Of a DNA stretch of 12,727 nucleotides, positions 5,847 through 12,727 are shown one piece after another. The position numbers were made by a program, and so were the translations under genes. Origin of the DNA: an uncultured bacterium (GTDB lineage: Bacteria; Verrucomicrobiota; Kiritimatiellia; CAIKKV01); NCBI GenBank assembly GCA_903828035.1, contig CAIKKV010000338.1, positions 1 through 12,727 on the forward strand. Reading direction: 5' to 3'. The notes beneath the pieces were generated by a model that searched no databases, had not been told where the DNA came from, and saw only the letters and a program-made list of their open reading frames with translations. Positions within the stretch are counted from its first letter, which is position 1; the number at the start of each line of letters is the position of its first letter.

Positions 5847-7406
5847 ATGCCCTGTTTTATCCTTCGCAAGGGAGTGTGTCTGATGTGCGCCATGGTCATG
5901 ATGATGGGTTGCAAAGGCCGGGCCTCCGAGTCGGCCGTTCGTACCGCGTCGCCCGCCGCTCCGGCCGGCCAGATTCGTCCGCCGGCCGTGGCCGGCATGT
6001 TTTATGAAGAGGATGCCAGGAAGCTCGATCGCGCGGTGCGGGGCCTGCTCAAGGGCGCGCCGGCTCCCGGCGGCGGCCGGCTTCGCGCCGCCGTGGCGCC
6101 GCATGCCGGGTATGTCTATTCGGGCTCCTGCGCCGCCACCGCCTACGCGGCGTTGAAACCGGGCGACTACGATCGCGTTCTGATCCTGGCGCCCTCGCAC
6201 ACGCGCGGGTTCCGCGGCCTGGCGCTGCCGACCCTCGGCATGGCGCAATACGCCACGCCGCTCGGCGCCGTGCCGCTTGACCGGCCGGCGTGCGACCAGA
6301 TCGCCGCCCTGCCGGGCTTCAGCCGCGAGCCCGCCCTGATCACCCGGGAGCATGCCGTGGAGGTTCAGCTGCCGCTTCTTCAGACCGCGCTGGGCCGGTT
6401 TTCCCTGGTTCCCATCATCTGCGGTTCCCTTTCGGCGGCTGACCTGGACCGGGCCTCCAAGGCGCTGGCGCCCTTCGTCACCGACCGCACCCTGGTGATC
6501 GCCTCCTCCGATTTCACCCACTACGGCGAAGACTTCGGCTACCTGCCCTTCACGGAAGATGTTCGCGAGCACTTGTATGCGTATCTGGACGAGGCGTCCT
6601 CGGCCGTCGCCACGCGGAACAGGGCCGCTTTCCGGGCGCATTGCGAGAAAACGGGCGACACCATCTGCGGCCGTTTTCCCATCGACATCCTGATCGGCAT
6701 TCTCGATGAGATAAAGGAGCCCGTGGAGGGCCGCGTGCTGGCCAAGCTGACCTCCGGCGATCGCACCGGGGATTACCAGCACTGCGTCTCCTATGCGGCC
6801 ATCGGCTTTTTCACCCCTGGCGGAACCGCGGCCGGCAGCGCCGCCGCCTGGTCGCCCGGCCTTTCCAAGGCGGAAGAGAAGACCCTGCTGGCCATCGCCC
6901 GGGACACGCTGGCCTGGGTCGTCGAGGGCAAGACGAAAGAGTTCGACTTCTCCCGGTACGCCGTGACGCCGAAGATGAAGGAGGTGACGGCCACCTTTGT
7001 CACGCTCAAGATCCAAGGGCGCCTGCGCGGCTGCATCGGCTCCCTGGAGCCGGAGGCGCCGCTGTTCGAGTCGGTCCACGACAACGCCGTCCATGCCGCC
7101 ATGCATGATCCGCGGTTCAGTCCGGTCGGGCCGGAGGAGCTTCGGGCCATTCATGTGGATGTGTCGATACTCAGCCCCATCCGTCCCATTGCGTCCTGGA
7201 AGGAGTTTGTGATCGGAAGGAATGGCATCATCATGGCCAAGGGCCGGCATCGGGCGGTTTATCTGCCGGAGGTGGCGCCGGAGCAGGGGTGGACGGTTGA
7301 GGAAACGCTCGCGTCGCTGAGCGAAAAGGCGGGCCTCCCACCCGATGCGTGGAAGGAAGAGTCGACGTTCCACGTGTTTGAAAGCGTGGTCCTGGCGGAG
7401 GAGTAA
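5847..7406 (+). CDS. Memo-AMMECR1 fusion (AmmeMemoRadiSam proteins B and A), lipoprotein-type signal
   Basis: The 519-residue product opens with a lipoprotein-like signal: R7-K8, hydrophobic residues 9-21, then MMGC with C22, followed by a Ser/Ala/Pro-rich linker to about residue 41. Residues about 43-300 are a Memo domain, a relative of class III extradiol dioxygenases. The three ligands reported to bind iron in human MEMO1 are present: H86 in APHAG, H118 in PSH and C274 in TICGR. H169 (EHAVEVQLP) and SSDFTHYG with D222 and H225 are also kept. Residues about 325-515 are an AMMECR1 domain with the invariant LRGCIG at 393-398. Both domains are usually separate proteins encoded near a radical SAM enzyme; that enzyme is at 9678-10820. 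The biochemical role of the system is not established. AAGGAG at 5836-5841 sits five bases before ATG 5847. The open frame upstream of 5847 is antisense to the toroid gene and ignored. The stop overlaps the next start (TAATG). Confidence 0.9.
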   Translation: MPCFILRKGVCLMCAMVMMMGCKGRASESAVRTASPAAPAGQIRPPAVAGMFYEEDARKLDRAVRGLLKGAPAPGGGRLRAAVAPHAGYVYSGSCAATAYAALKPGDYDRVLILAPSHTRGFRGLALPTLGMAQYATPLGAVPLDRPACDQIAALPGFSREPALITREHAVEVQLPLLQTALGRFSLVPIICGSLSAADLDRASKALAPFVTDRTLVIASSDFTHYGEDFGYLPFTEDVREHLYAYLDEASSAVATRNRAAFRAHCEKTGDTICGRFPIDILIGILDEIKEPVEGRVLAKLTSGDRTGDYQHCVSYAAIGFFTPGGTAAGSAAAWSPGLSKAEEKTLLAIARDTLAWVVEGKTKEFDFSRYAVTPKMKEVTATFVTLKIQGRLRGCIGSLEPEAPLFESVHDNAVHAAMHDPRFSPVGPEELRAIHVDVSILSPIRPIASWKEFVIGRNGIIMAKGRHRAVYLPEVAPEQGWTVEETLASLSEKAGLPPDAWKEESTFHVFESVVLAEE

Positions 7407-9673
7407 TGGCCCTTTCGATGTTTTTCCTGGGCGGCCATGCGATGGTGGTCCAGATGCTCCTCATGCGAGAGATGCTGGCCGCCTTTTCGGGCAACGAGCT
7501 GACCATTGGCGCGGCCTTCGGCATCTGGTTCCTGGCCATCAGCGCCGGCGCGCTGGTTGGCCGGGCCGCGGCGCGCCACTGGACCAGCAAGGCGCTCCGG
7601 CTTCTCTTCAGCGGGGCCCTGCTGACTCTCGCCCTGCTGCCGCCGCTGTTGCTGTACGGCCTGATCCGCTCCAAGGATCTGCTGGGCATTCCGGCGTACA
7701 CGAATCTTCCGTTTACCCAGCTGGCCCGGCTGTTCCTTCTGGTCCTGGGCCCGGTCTGCGTGCTGCAGGGCGTGGCCTTTCCCTGTGCCTGCCGGCTGGC
7801 CAGCGAGGGGAAGCGGCTTGGCATCAGCCGGATCTATGGATTGGAATCGCTGGGCAGCCTGGCGGGCGGCCTGGCCTTCGGCGCGGCCATGGCGGGCGGG
7901 CTTGCGACGCTGGCCGCCGCGCTGGGCGCCTCGGCGATCGGCTTCGCGGCGCTTGCCGCCAGCCTGCTCACGCCCTGGCGGCGGATCCTGGCCGCTGCCC
8001 TCGCCCTGGTCGCCGGCTTGATTCCAGTCCTCTACCCGGATCTGGTGGAAAAGAGCGCGCTGAACTGGGAGGCGCCCCGGTGGGCGGCCGCCTCCGGCCG
8101 GCCGGTGGAGGTGGCGGCGCGGGTGGAATCGCCCTACCAGCGGCTCACGGTGATTCTGATGGGGAAGCAGGCTGTCCTCTACGCCAACAGCCAGCCGCTG
8201 TTCATGTTCCCCGATCCCGTCCAGTCGGAGCCCCTCATCCACGGCATTCTGGCCCGGCATTCGGGGCCGCTGTCGGTCCTGCTGATCGGCGGCAATCCCG
8301 CCGATCTGGGGCGCGCGCTGCTGGCCCATCCGGGCTGTTCGGTCACCTATGTGGAAACCGATCCCTGGATCTGGCGGCTCACGGCGGACCCGGCCTTCGT
8401 CCAAGCCTCCAAGGGGCGCTTCCGGGTGGCCCCGTTCGATCCGGTCTGGTTTGCCCGGCAGTCGGAGGCCGCCGCCTATGACATCATTCTGCTGATGGCG
8501 CCCGAGCCGGAAACGGTGGGCTTGAACCGGTTTTACACGGCCGAGTTCTACCGGTCGCTGCGCCGCCTGCTGAAGGCGGACGGATTCCTGTGGACCTCCG
8601 TCGAGGCCTCGGAAGAGCTTCAGGCGGAAACCGGCTTGCTCGCCGCCTCGGTTTACCGCACCCTGTCCCGGGAGTTCCCGTCCGTCCAGGTGACCTATGG
8701 CGCGCGGATCGCCTTTTTCGCCTCGGACCGGGAAGCCGGGGTGCCGATGGAGCGGGCCGAACTGGCGGCCTCCGCCGCGGCGGCCGGGATCCATTCCTCC
8801 TGTTTCAAGCCGGAGCAGTTCCTGTCGGATGAATCCCTTGATCCGGTGAAGAGGGCCGCCACCCGCGAGGCGCTTGAGGCGATTCCGGTGGCGGTGAACA
8901 CGCTTAATCATCCGGTGACGCACCTGTTCATGCTGCTCCGCTGGAACCGGTTTTCGAACTCGCGCATGGAGCGGCTGCTGTGGGAGCTGGCGAGCGTCCA
9001 GGGGCTGGTCCTGGCGGAGTGGGTGTGCGCCGCCATGCTGATCGGCGCGCTGGGCCTGATCTCGGCCCTTCTGTTTTTCAGGGGCCGCCGGCGCCAGGCC
9101 ATGGTCCGCGGATTCCTGCGGATGGCCATCGCCGTGGCCGGATTTACGGCCATGGCGTTTGAGCTGATCCTGATTTTCCTGTCCCAGTCGCTGTTCGGCT
9201 ATGTGTATGAACGGCTGGCTTTCATCGTGGCGCTGTTCATGGCCGGACTGGCCGCCGGGGCGCTGCTGGTGCGGCGATTTGAGACGGCCGATTCAAAAGC
9301 GGCCTGGAGCCTTTCGGTTGCCGCCTGCACGCTGCCGGTCATCCTGGGAATGGCCTTGCCGGTGTGGCTGGGGGCGGGGATCACCCAGCGGGCGCTGGCC
9401 GAGTGGGTTTTGCACGGGTGCATGGTCCTGGCGGGCGCCTCGGTGGGCATCCTGTTTCCGATGATCAACCGGCTGCTGCGGGAAAAGGGCGAGGCGCTTA
9501 CCGCGGCCGCGGGCTCCACGCATGCCGCCGACAATCTCGGGGCGGCCCTGGGCGCGCTGCTGGTGGGGCTGGTGCTGATTCCCGCCCTCGGGGTGGGGCT
9601 GGCCTGCTTCGTGGTGGCGTTCGCCAATACGATGCTGGCGCTTTGCCTGGCCGCGGCGCGCGAAACGGCCTGA
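7406..9673 (+). CDS. Polytopic membrane protein with spermidine-synthase-like domain
   Basis: The 755-residue product has three parts. Residues 1 to about 215 hold about seven membrane helices. Residues about 238-460 are a Rossmann domain of the spermidine synthase family, with E241-SPYQRL at its start, VLLIGGNPADL at 291-301 and LNRFYTAEFYRSL after residue 372. Residues about 530-755 hold another set of helices. The halves look like internal repeats, for example FPCACR at 125 and FPMINR at 684. The catalytic hallmarks are altered: the usual GGGDG loop reads GGNPAD, and the strand that normally carries the catalytic Asp reads YDIILLMAPEPE (358-369). Aminopropyl transfer is therefore unlikely, and binding of SAM or decarboxylated SAM is uncertain. 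GGAGG at 7397-7401 precedes ATG 7406, which overlaps the Memo-AMMECR1 stop, so translation is probably coupled and the two proteins likely work together. It ends four bases from the stop of the convergent radical SAM gene. Confidence 0.85.
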   Translation: MALSMFFLGGHAMVVQMLLMREMLAAFSGNELTIGAAFGIWFLAISAGALVGRAAARHWTSKALRLLFSGALLTLALLPPLLLYGLIRSKDLLGIPAYTNLPFTQLARLFLLVLGPVCVLQGVAFPCACRLASEGKRLGISRIYGLESLGSLAGGLAFGAAMAGGLATLAAALGASAIGFAALAASLLTPWRRILAAALALVAGLIPVLYPDLVEKSALNWEAPRWAAASGRPVEVAARVESPYQRLTVILMGKQAVLYANSQPLFMFPDPVQSEPLIHGILARHSGPLSVLLIGGNPADLGRALLAHPGCSVTYVETDPWIWRLTADPAFVQASKGRFRVAPFDPVWFARQSEAAAYDIILLMAPEPETVGLNRFYTAEFYRSLRRLLKADGFLWTSVEASEELQAETGLLAASVYRTLSREFPSVQVTYGARIAFFASDREAGVPMERAELAASAAAAGIHSSCFKPEQFLSDESLDPVKRAATREALEAIPVAVNTLNHPVTHLFMLLRWNRFSNSRMERLLWELASVQGLVLAEWVCAAMLIGALGLISALLFFRGRRRQAMVRGFLRMAIAVAGFTAMAFELILIFLSQSLFGYVYERLAFIVALFMAGLAAGALLVRRFETADSKAAWSLSVAACTLPVILGMALPVWLGAGITQRALAEWVLHGCMVLAGASVGILFPMINRLLREKGEALTAAAGSTHAADNLGAALGALLVGLVLIPALGVGLACFVVAFANTMLALCLAAARETA

Positions 9674-9677
9674 GTCG

Positions 9678-10820
9678 TTACGACCAGATGCCGGGGATGG
9701 CCGCGCGGCAGGCGGGGCACGCGCCGTTTTCAAGCCGGTTCGACAGGATGCGGTTGCCGATCCGCTCGATCAGGACCTGGCCGCAGGCGGGGCAGGCGGT
9801 ATTCTCGCCGCCCAGCCCCGGCGCATTGCCGATGTAGACAAAGCGGCACCCTTCCCTCATCGCCAGGGCGCGCGCCCTTTTCAGCGTTTCGTAGGGGGTT
9901 GGCGGCAGGTTGCGCATCCGGTACATCGGGGTGAAGCGCGAAAAATGCAGCGGCACCTGGGGGCCGAGCCCGGTGGCCACCCAGGCCGAGAGGCGCTGGA
10001 GTTCATCGTCGCTGTCGTTGAGGCCGGGAATCACGAGCGTCACCACCTCTGTCCAGATCCCCAGCTTCTTCAGCCGCTTCAGGGTGTCGAGCACCGGCTG
10101 CAGCCGGCCTCCGCAGGTGTCGCGGTAGAAGGCGTCGGAGAAGCCCTTGAGGTCGATCTTCACCGCGGTCAGCAGGGGGGCGAGTTGCGTGAGGGCTTCG
10201 GGGGTGATGAAGCCGTTGGAGACCATGACGCTGCCGATGCCGGCCTGCCGGGCGGCGCGGGCGCAGTCGGCCATGTATTCATAGAAAATGACCGGCTCGG
10301 AATAGGTGTAGGCCAGCAGGCCGCAGGAGGCGCTTTTGGCCTGCTTGACCAAGTCGTCGGGGGACCGGTCAGGCGCCGACACTTCCTCCGGCGCCGCCTG
10401 GGAGATATCGTAATTCTGGCAGAACTGGCAGGTGAAGTTGCAGCCCGCGGTGGCGAGGGAAAGCGCCTGCGTGCCTGGCCGGACGTGGAAGAAGGGCTTC
10501 TTTTCGACCGGGTCGATGTGCAGCGCCACGGGGCGGCCGTAGACGAGCGTGAAGAGGACGCCCGCCCGGTTTTCGCGGACTTTGCAGAATCCGCGTCTGC
10601 CGGGGGGGATGACGCAGCCGCGCGGGCACAGGTGGCAGCGGATGATCTGGCGGTCGAGCTTTTCGTAAAAGAGGGCTTCGTGAGTGGGGGAATCGGGGGA
10701 GGCCGCGGCAAGGTCGGCCACCCGGCCGCCGCAACCGGTGGCGCAGGCGGCCAGGGCCAGGCCGCTGCCGACCAGGAATCGCCGGCGGGAGAGGCGGGCA
10801 TGATTATGGGTAACGGTCAT
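9678..10820 (-). CDS. AmmeMemoRadiSam radical SAM enzyme with Tat signal and lipobox
   Basis: The 380-residue product has the radical SAM cluster motif C127-NFT-C131-QF-C134 and the N-terminal Cys cluster C62-HL-C65-PRG-C69 ... C79-KVREN. That combination is typical of the PflA-like enzyme of the AmmeMemoRadiSam group (TIGR04337 type). Other family stretches include KIDLKGF and VIPGLNDSDDEL. A zinc-ribbon-like tail has C344-PA-C347 and C369-PA-C372. The N-terminus is striking: S11-RRRFLV is a full twin-arginine motif, followed by a hydrophobic stretch, the lipobox LAAC at 23-26 and a second Cys at 30. Ordinary family members are expected to be cytosolic. A later start, such as a GTG at residue 34, would remove the signal, but the motif is too complete to ignore. 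There is no good Shine-Dalgarno before ATG 10820; TATACT lies six bases upstream. The substrate is unknown, as for the whole family. Confidence 0.9.
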   Translation of the reverse strand: MTVTHNHARLSRRRFLVGSGLALAACATGCGGRVADLAAASPDSPTHEALFYEKLDRQIIRCHLCPRGCVIPPGRRGFCKVRENRAGVLFTLVYGRPVALHIDPVEKKPFFHVRPGTQALSLATAGCNFTCQFCQNYDISQAAPEEVSAPDRSPDDLVKQAKSASCGLLAYTYSEPVIFYEYMADCARAARQAGIGSVMVSNGFITPEALTQLAPLLTAVKIDLKGFSDAFYRDTCGGRLQPVLDTLKRLKKLGIWTEVVTLVIPGLNDSDDELQRLSAWVATGLGPQVPLHFSRFTPMYRMRNLPPTPYETLKRARALAMREGCRFVYIGNAPGLGGENTACPACGQVLIERIGNRILSNRLENGACPACRAAIPGIWS

Positions 10821-10826
10821 GCCGTC

Positions 10827-10832
10827 AGTATA
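10827..10832 (-). promoter_or_regulatory. -10 box placed for a nearly leaderless radical SAM transcript
   Basis: On the minus strand TATACT (5 of 6 to TATAAT) ends six bases before the ATG at 10820, so transcription would begin at or within a base or two of the start codon. The -35 region at a 17-base spacer is weak (TTCTCT). No Shine-Dalgarno sequence is visible, consistent with a leaderless message. Confidence 0.4.
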
Positions 10833-10927
10833 GTACGCAGAATGAAAGAAGAGAAGATTTTACCACAGAGGGCGCGCAGGTCTGGTGGAGTGCGGAGCCG
10901 ATTCCAATACCGGTTTTCGCCTGGGCA

Positions 10928-10936
10928 TGGTATTCT
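10928..10936 (+). promoter_or_regulatory. Extended -10 box placed for a nearly leaderless lipA transcript
   Basis: TGGTATTCT fits the extended -10 form TGn plus a hexamer (TATTCT, 4 of 6). It ends seven bases before ATG 10944, and there is no Shine-Dalgarno between them. The -35 position (TACCGG) does not match, which an extended -10 promoter tolerates. Confidence 0.4.
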
Positions 10937-10943
10937 AGCGGCT

Positions 10944-11825
10944 ATGGCACGTTTACCACCATGGATACGAGTGAGGCTGGCGCACAATGAGGATGCGGCG
11001 GCCGTGCACCATATCCTGGAAAGCGGCCGGCTCAACACCGTGTGCCAGGGCGCGCAATGCCCCAACCAGCACGAGTGCTTCGGACGGGGCACGGCCACGT
11101 TCATGATCCTGGGCGACACCTGCACGCGCAACTGCCGCTTCTGCGCGGTGGGCCACGGCCGGCCGGCTCCGGTGGACGAGGGCGAGCCCGCCCGGGTGGC
11201 CGAGGCCGCCGCCACGATGAAGCTGAAGCATGTGGTGGTGACCAGCGTGACGCGCGACGACCTGCCCGATGGCGGCGCGGCGATTTTCGCGCAGACCATC
11301 CAGGCGCTGCGGGCGAGCCTGCCCGAAGCCTCGGTGGAAGTGCTGATCCCCGATTTCAAGGGCGAAGCGGCTCCCCTGGCCGCCGTGCTGGAAGCGCATC
11401 CGGATGTGTTGAACCACAATCTGGAGACCGTGCGGCGGCTCCAGGCGGTCATCCGGCCGCAGGCGGATTACGAGCGCTCCCTGGGCGTCCTGAGGGCGGC
11501 GGCCGCCTGGCGGGGAAGGCTGGCCGTGCGGGTGAAGTCCGGGCTCATGGTGGGGCTGGGGGAGACGGATGCGGAGATTGAAGAGGCGATGAAGGATTTG
11601 CGGGCGGCGGGGGTGGTGTTCCTGACCATCGGCCAGTACCTGGCGCCTTCGCCTTCGCATGCGGCGGTGGATCGGTTTGTCCCCCCGGAACAATTTGAGG
11701 CATTCGGGCGCAAGGCCTTGGAAATCGGTTTTACAGGTGTGGCCTCGGCGCCCCTGGTTCGGTCGTCCTATCGGGCGGAGCGGATGTTGGAGCCGGGCGG
11801 AGCGGAAGAAAAGGCGGATGTATGA
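10944..11825 (+). CDS. lipA: Lipoyl synthase
   Basis: The 293-residue product is a full-length lipoyl synthase, the radical SAM enzyme that inserts two sulfurs into protein-bound octanoyl groups to make the lipoyl cofactor of 2-oxoacid dehydrogenases and the glycine cleavage system. The N-terminus RLPPWIRVRL matches the family start and fixes ATG 10944, although the frame is open far upstream. The auxiliary cluster ligands are C34, C39 and C45 (CQGAQCPNQHEC). The radical SAM ligands are C60, C64 and C67 (CTRNCRFC). The C-terminal R273-SSY motif, whose serine ligates the auxiliary cluster, is present. Other signatures include TSVTRDDLPDGGA, LNHNLETV and KSGLMVGLGET. No lipB or lplA is in the window. 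It overlaps the next gene by four bases (ATGA). Confidence 0.96.
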   Translation: MARLPPWIRVRLAHNEDAAAVHHILESGRLNTVCQGAQCPNQHECFGRGTATFMILGDTCTRNCRFCAVGHGRPAPVDEGEPARVAEAAATMKLKHVVVTSVTRDDLPDGGAAIFAQTIQALRASLPEASVEVLIPDFKGEAAPLAAVLEAHPDVLNHNLETVRRLQAVIRPQADYERSLGVLRAAAAWRGRLAVRVKSGLMVGLGETDAEIEEAMKDLRAAGVVFLTIGQYLAPSPSHAAVDRFVPPEQFEAFGRKALEIGFTGVASAPLVRSSYRAERMLEPGGAEEKADV

Positions 11826-12559
11826 GCGACGAGCGCGAGCGCGAAGAAGAGCAAGCGGTGTATGGATTCCGGACCTGCCGGGCGATTTACGAGGCCCGCC
11901 GGGACGATATTATCCGGATTTTCTACCGGGCCGACCGGCTGCGCGCCCTGGCGCCGATGCTGAAGTGGGCGGCCTCCCAGCGGCGGGTTTACCGGGAGCT
12001 GAAGGATGAGGAGCTGGTCCGCGTGGCGGGCGGCATGCATCACGAGGGCGTGGTGATGGAGGTGCGGCCGCGCCTGCTCCGGCGTTTTTCCGAGGAAAGC
12101 CTGCGCCCCGGGACGAACTGGGTGGCGGTGGACCGCGTGGAGAATCCGCACAACCTGGGCGCCATTGTCAGGACGTGCGCCTTTTTCGGCATCGAGGGGC
12201 TCATCATGGGCGGACAGGAGCCGGGCGTCCGCATGAGCAGCGCCTTCCTGCTCATGGCCGAGGGCGGGGCCGAGCGGATCAGCGTCTTTGCCACCCTGCA
12301 CCTGGCCCCCTGCCTGGAGGTCCTGAAGGGGAAGGGGCTGGCCGTGATCGGGCTGGAGACGGATGCGGACAAGCATCTCGGCGCGGCCCCGATGCCCCAT
12401 CCCGCGTGCCTCGTGTTTGGAAACGAGAACGAGGGCATGTCGCCGGCGGTGCGCAAGGCCTGCTCGGGCCTGGTGACCATTCCCGGCGTCTGGCCGGGGG
12501 CTTCGCTGAACGTGTCGGTGAGCGTGGGCGTGGCCGTGGCGACGCTGATGCGCAAATAG
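11822..12559 (+). CDS. SpoU/TrmH-family RNA 2'-O-methyltransferase
   Basis: The 245-residue product has an N-terminal substrate-binding domain (residues about 14-82, ending HHEGVVMEV) and a SPOUT methyltransferase domain. Motif 1 is D104-RVENPHNLGAIVRTC with N111 and catalytic-type R117; motif 2 is F199-GNENEGMS; motif 3 is IPG with S228-LNVSVSVG. These residues build the knotted SAM site used for ribose methylation of tRNA or rRNA. The N-terminal domain pattern (IYEARRDDIIRIFY, LKWAASQRRVY) recalls the C-terminal part of E. coli YfiF more than TrmH or RlmB, but the RNA target cannot be decided. AAGG at 11811-11814 lies seven bases before ATG 11822, which overlaps the lipA stop, so expression is probably coupled to lipA. 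The first ten residues are mostly charged and probably disordered. Confidence 0.9.
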   Translation: MSDEREREEEQAVYGFRTCRAIYEARRDDIIRIFYRADRLRALAPMLKWAASQRRVYRELKDEELVRVAGGMHHEGVVMEVRPRLLRRFSEESLRPGTNWVAVDRVENPHNLGAIVRTCAFFGIEGLIMGGQEPGVRMSSAFLLMAEGGAERISVFATLHLAPCLEVLKGKGLAVIGLETDADKHLGAAPMPHPACLVFGNENEGMSPAVRKACSGLVTIPGVWPGASLNVSVSVGVAVATLMRK

Positions 12560-12586
12560 GCGGGAAGCGGATGCGGATGACCCGTC

Positions 12587-12634
12587 GGGTTGCGGCGTTT
12601 CGGCGTTAATGCGCGGCTGCTTTTGGGCTGATCC
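12587..12634 (+). repeat. Copy B of the dispersed intergenic repeat
   Basis: This segment matches 3290-3338 with about five substitutions and one gap, ending in the same GCTTTTGGGCTGATCC. It starts 27 bases after the methyltransferase stop codon, in the same orientation relative to its upstream gene as copy A. It also forms most of the outer left arm of the inverted repeat at 12600-12727. Confidence 0.65.
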
Positions 12635-12727
12635 AGCCTCCAACTGGGAGCGTCGGGGCACCAGCCCGCGCCGCTCCGTTGTCGGCTGGCTGAGCTCCAA
12701 AATCAGCTCGCGCATTTCCGCTAATCG
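12600..12727. repeat. Large inverted repeat running off the right edge
   Basis: The inner stem pairs CCAGCCTCCAACTGGGAGCG (12633-12652) with 12672-12689; the two arms differ by two substitutions and a 2-base gap. In the loop between them GGGC and GCCC can form a small nested stem. The pairing continues outward: TGCGCGGCTGCTTTTGG at 12610-12626 resembles the reverse complement of 12700-12715, and the arms still match near the window edge. By eye most of the 50-odd positions per arm can pair. I see no gene, no T-tract and no transposase. A MITE, REP-type palindrome or structured 3' element are all possible. Confidence 0.7.

Noticed and set aside
5775..7373. A 532-codon minus-strand open frame opposite Memo-AMMECR1
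   Set aside because: It is a shadow of a gene whose catalytic and signature residues are all in the plus frame.
7406..9673. Calling the protein a functional spermidine synthase
   Set aside because: The glycine-rich loop and the catalytic Asp strand are both altered, and the domain is embedded in membrane segments.
9655..9700. A shared bidirectional terminator between the two convergent stops
   Set aside because: Only a very short TCGT/ACGA palindrome lies at the four-base gap; there is no stable stem or T-tract.
9945..10943. The long in-frame extension upstream of lipA
   Set aside because: It is antisense to the radical SAM gene, and the lipoyl synthase family N-terminus begins at 10944.
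12587..12727. An integron attC site after the methyltransferase gene
   Set aside because: The position and fold are suggestive, but I could not find a proper RYYYAAC/GTTRRRY pair at the arm ends and there is no integrase.

Overview
The window is GC-rich, densely coded bacterial DNA. It reads like a Gram-negative anaerobe of the PVC superphylum; Kiritimatiellota or Verrucomicrobia would fit. That guess rests on gene content: a large secreted heparinase II/III-like lyase, a stand-alone pterin-binding methyltransferase, a fused Memo-AMMECR1 protein and a radical SAM partner. There is no rRNA or marker gene, so the phylum is inference. I found no rRNA, tRNA, CRISPR array or transposase.

Layout: (1) 219-3245 (+), a secreted polysaccharide lyase-like protein. 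(2) 3246-3744, a 499-base convergent intergenic region with no convincing gene but rich in repeats and a long inverted repeat. (3) 3745-4764 (-), a pterin-binding methyltransferase with its own promoter. (4) 4838-5758 (-), a secreted alpha/alpha-toroid (prenyltransferase/squalene oxidase repeat) protein. It is divergent from (5) 5847-7406 (+), a Memo-AMMECR1 fusion with a lipoprotein-type signal, which overlaps by one base (6) 7406-9673 (+), a membrane protein with a degenerate spermidine-synthase-like domain between two similar transmembrane halves. (7) 9678-10820 (-), convergent and only four bases away, is the AmmeMemoRadiSam radical SAM enzyme with a Tat signal and lipobox. (8) 10944-11825 (+), lipoyl synthase, overlaps by four bases (9) 11822-12559 (+), a SpoU/TrmH-family RNA methyltransferase. 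After it, a second long inverted repeat runs off the right edge.

The most interesting part is 4838-10820. It holds all three signature domains of the AmmeMemoRadiSam system: AMMECR1, Memo and the PflA-like radical SAM enzyme. The function of this system is not settled. Both proteins carrying these domains begin with export signals, and their neighbours are a polytopic membrane protein and another secreted protein. Read at face value, the system is membrane-anchored and faces outward, which is puzzling for a radical SAM enzyme that needs reductant and S-adenosylmethionine. A second theme is a roughly 49-base repeat found just downstream of two unrelated + strand genes. At the right edge it forms one arm of a large inverted repeat, suggesting a dispersed MITE- or REP-like element.
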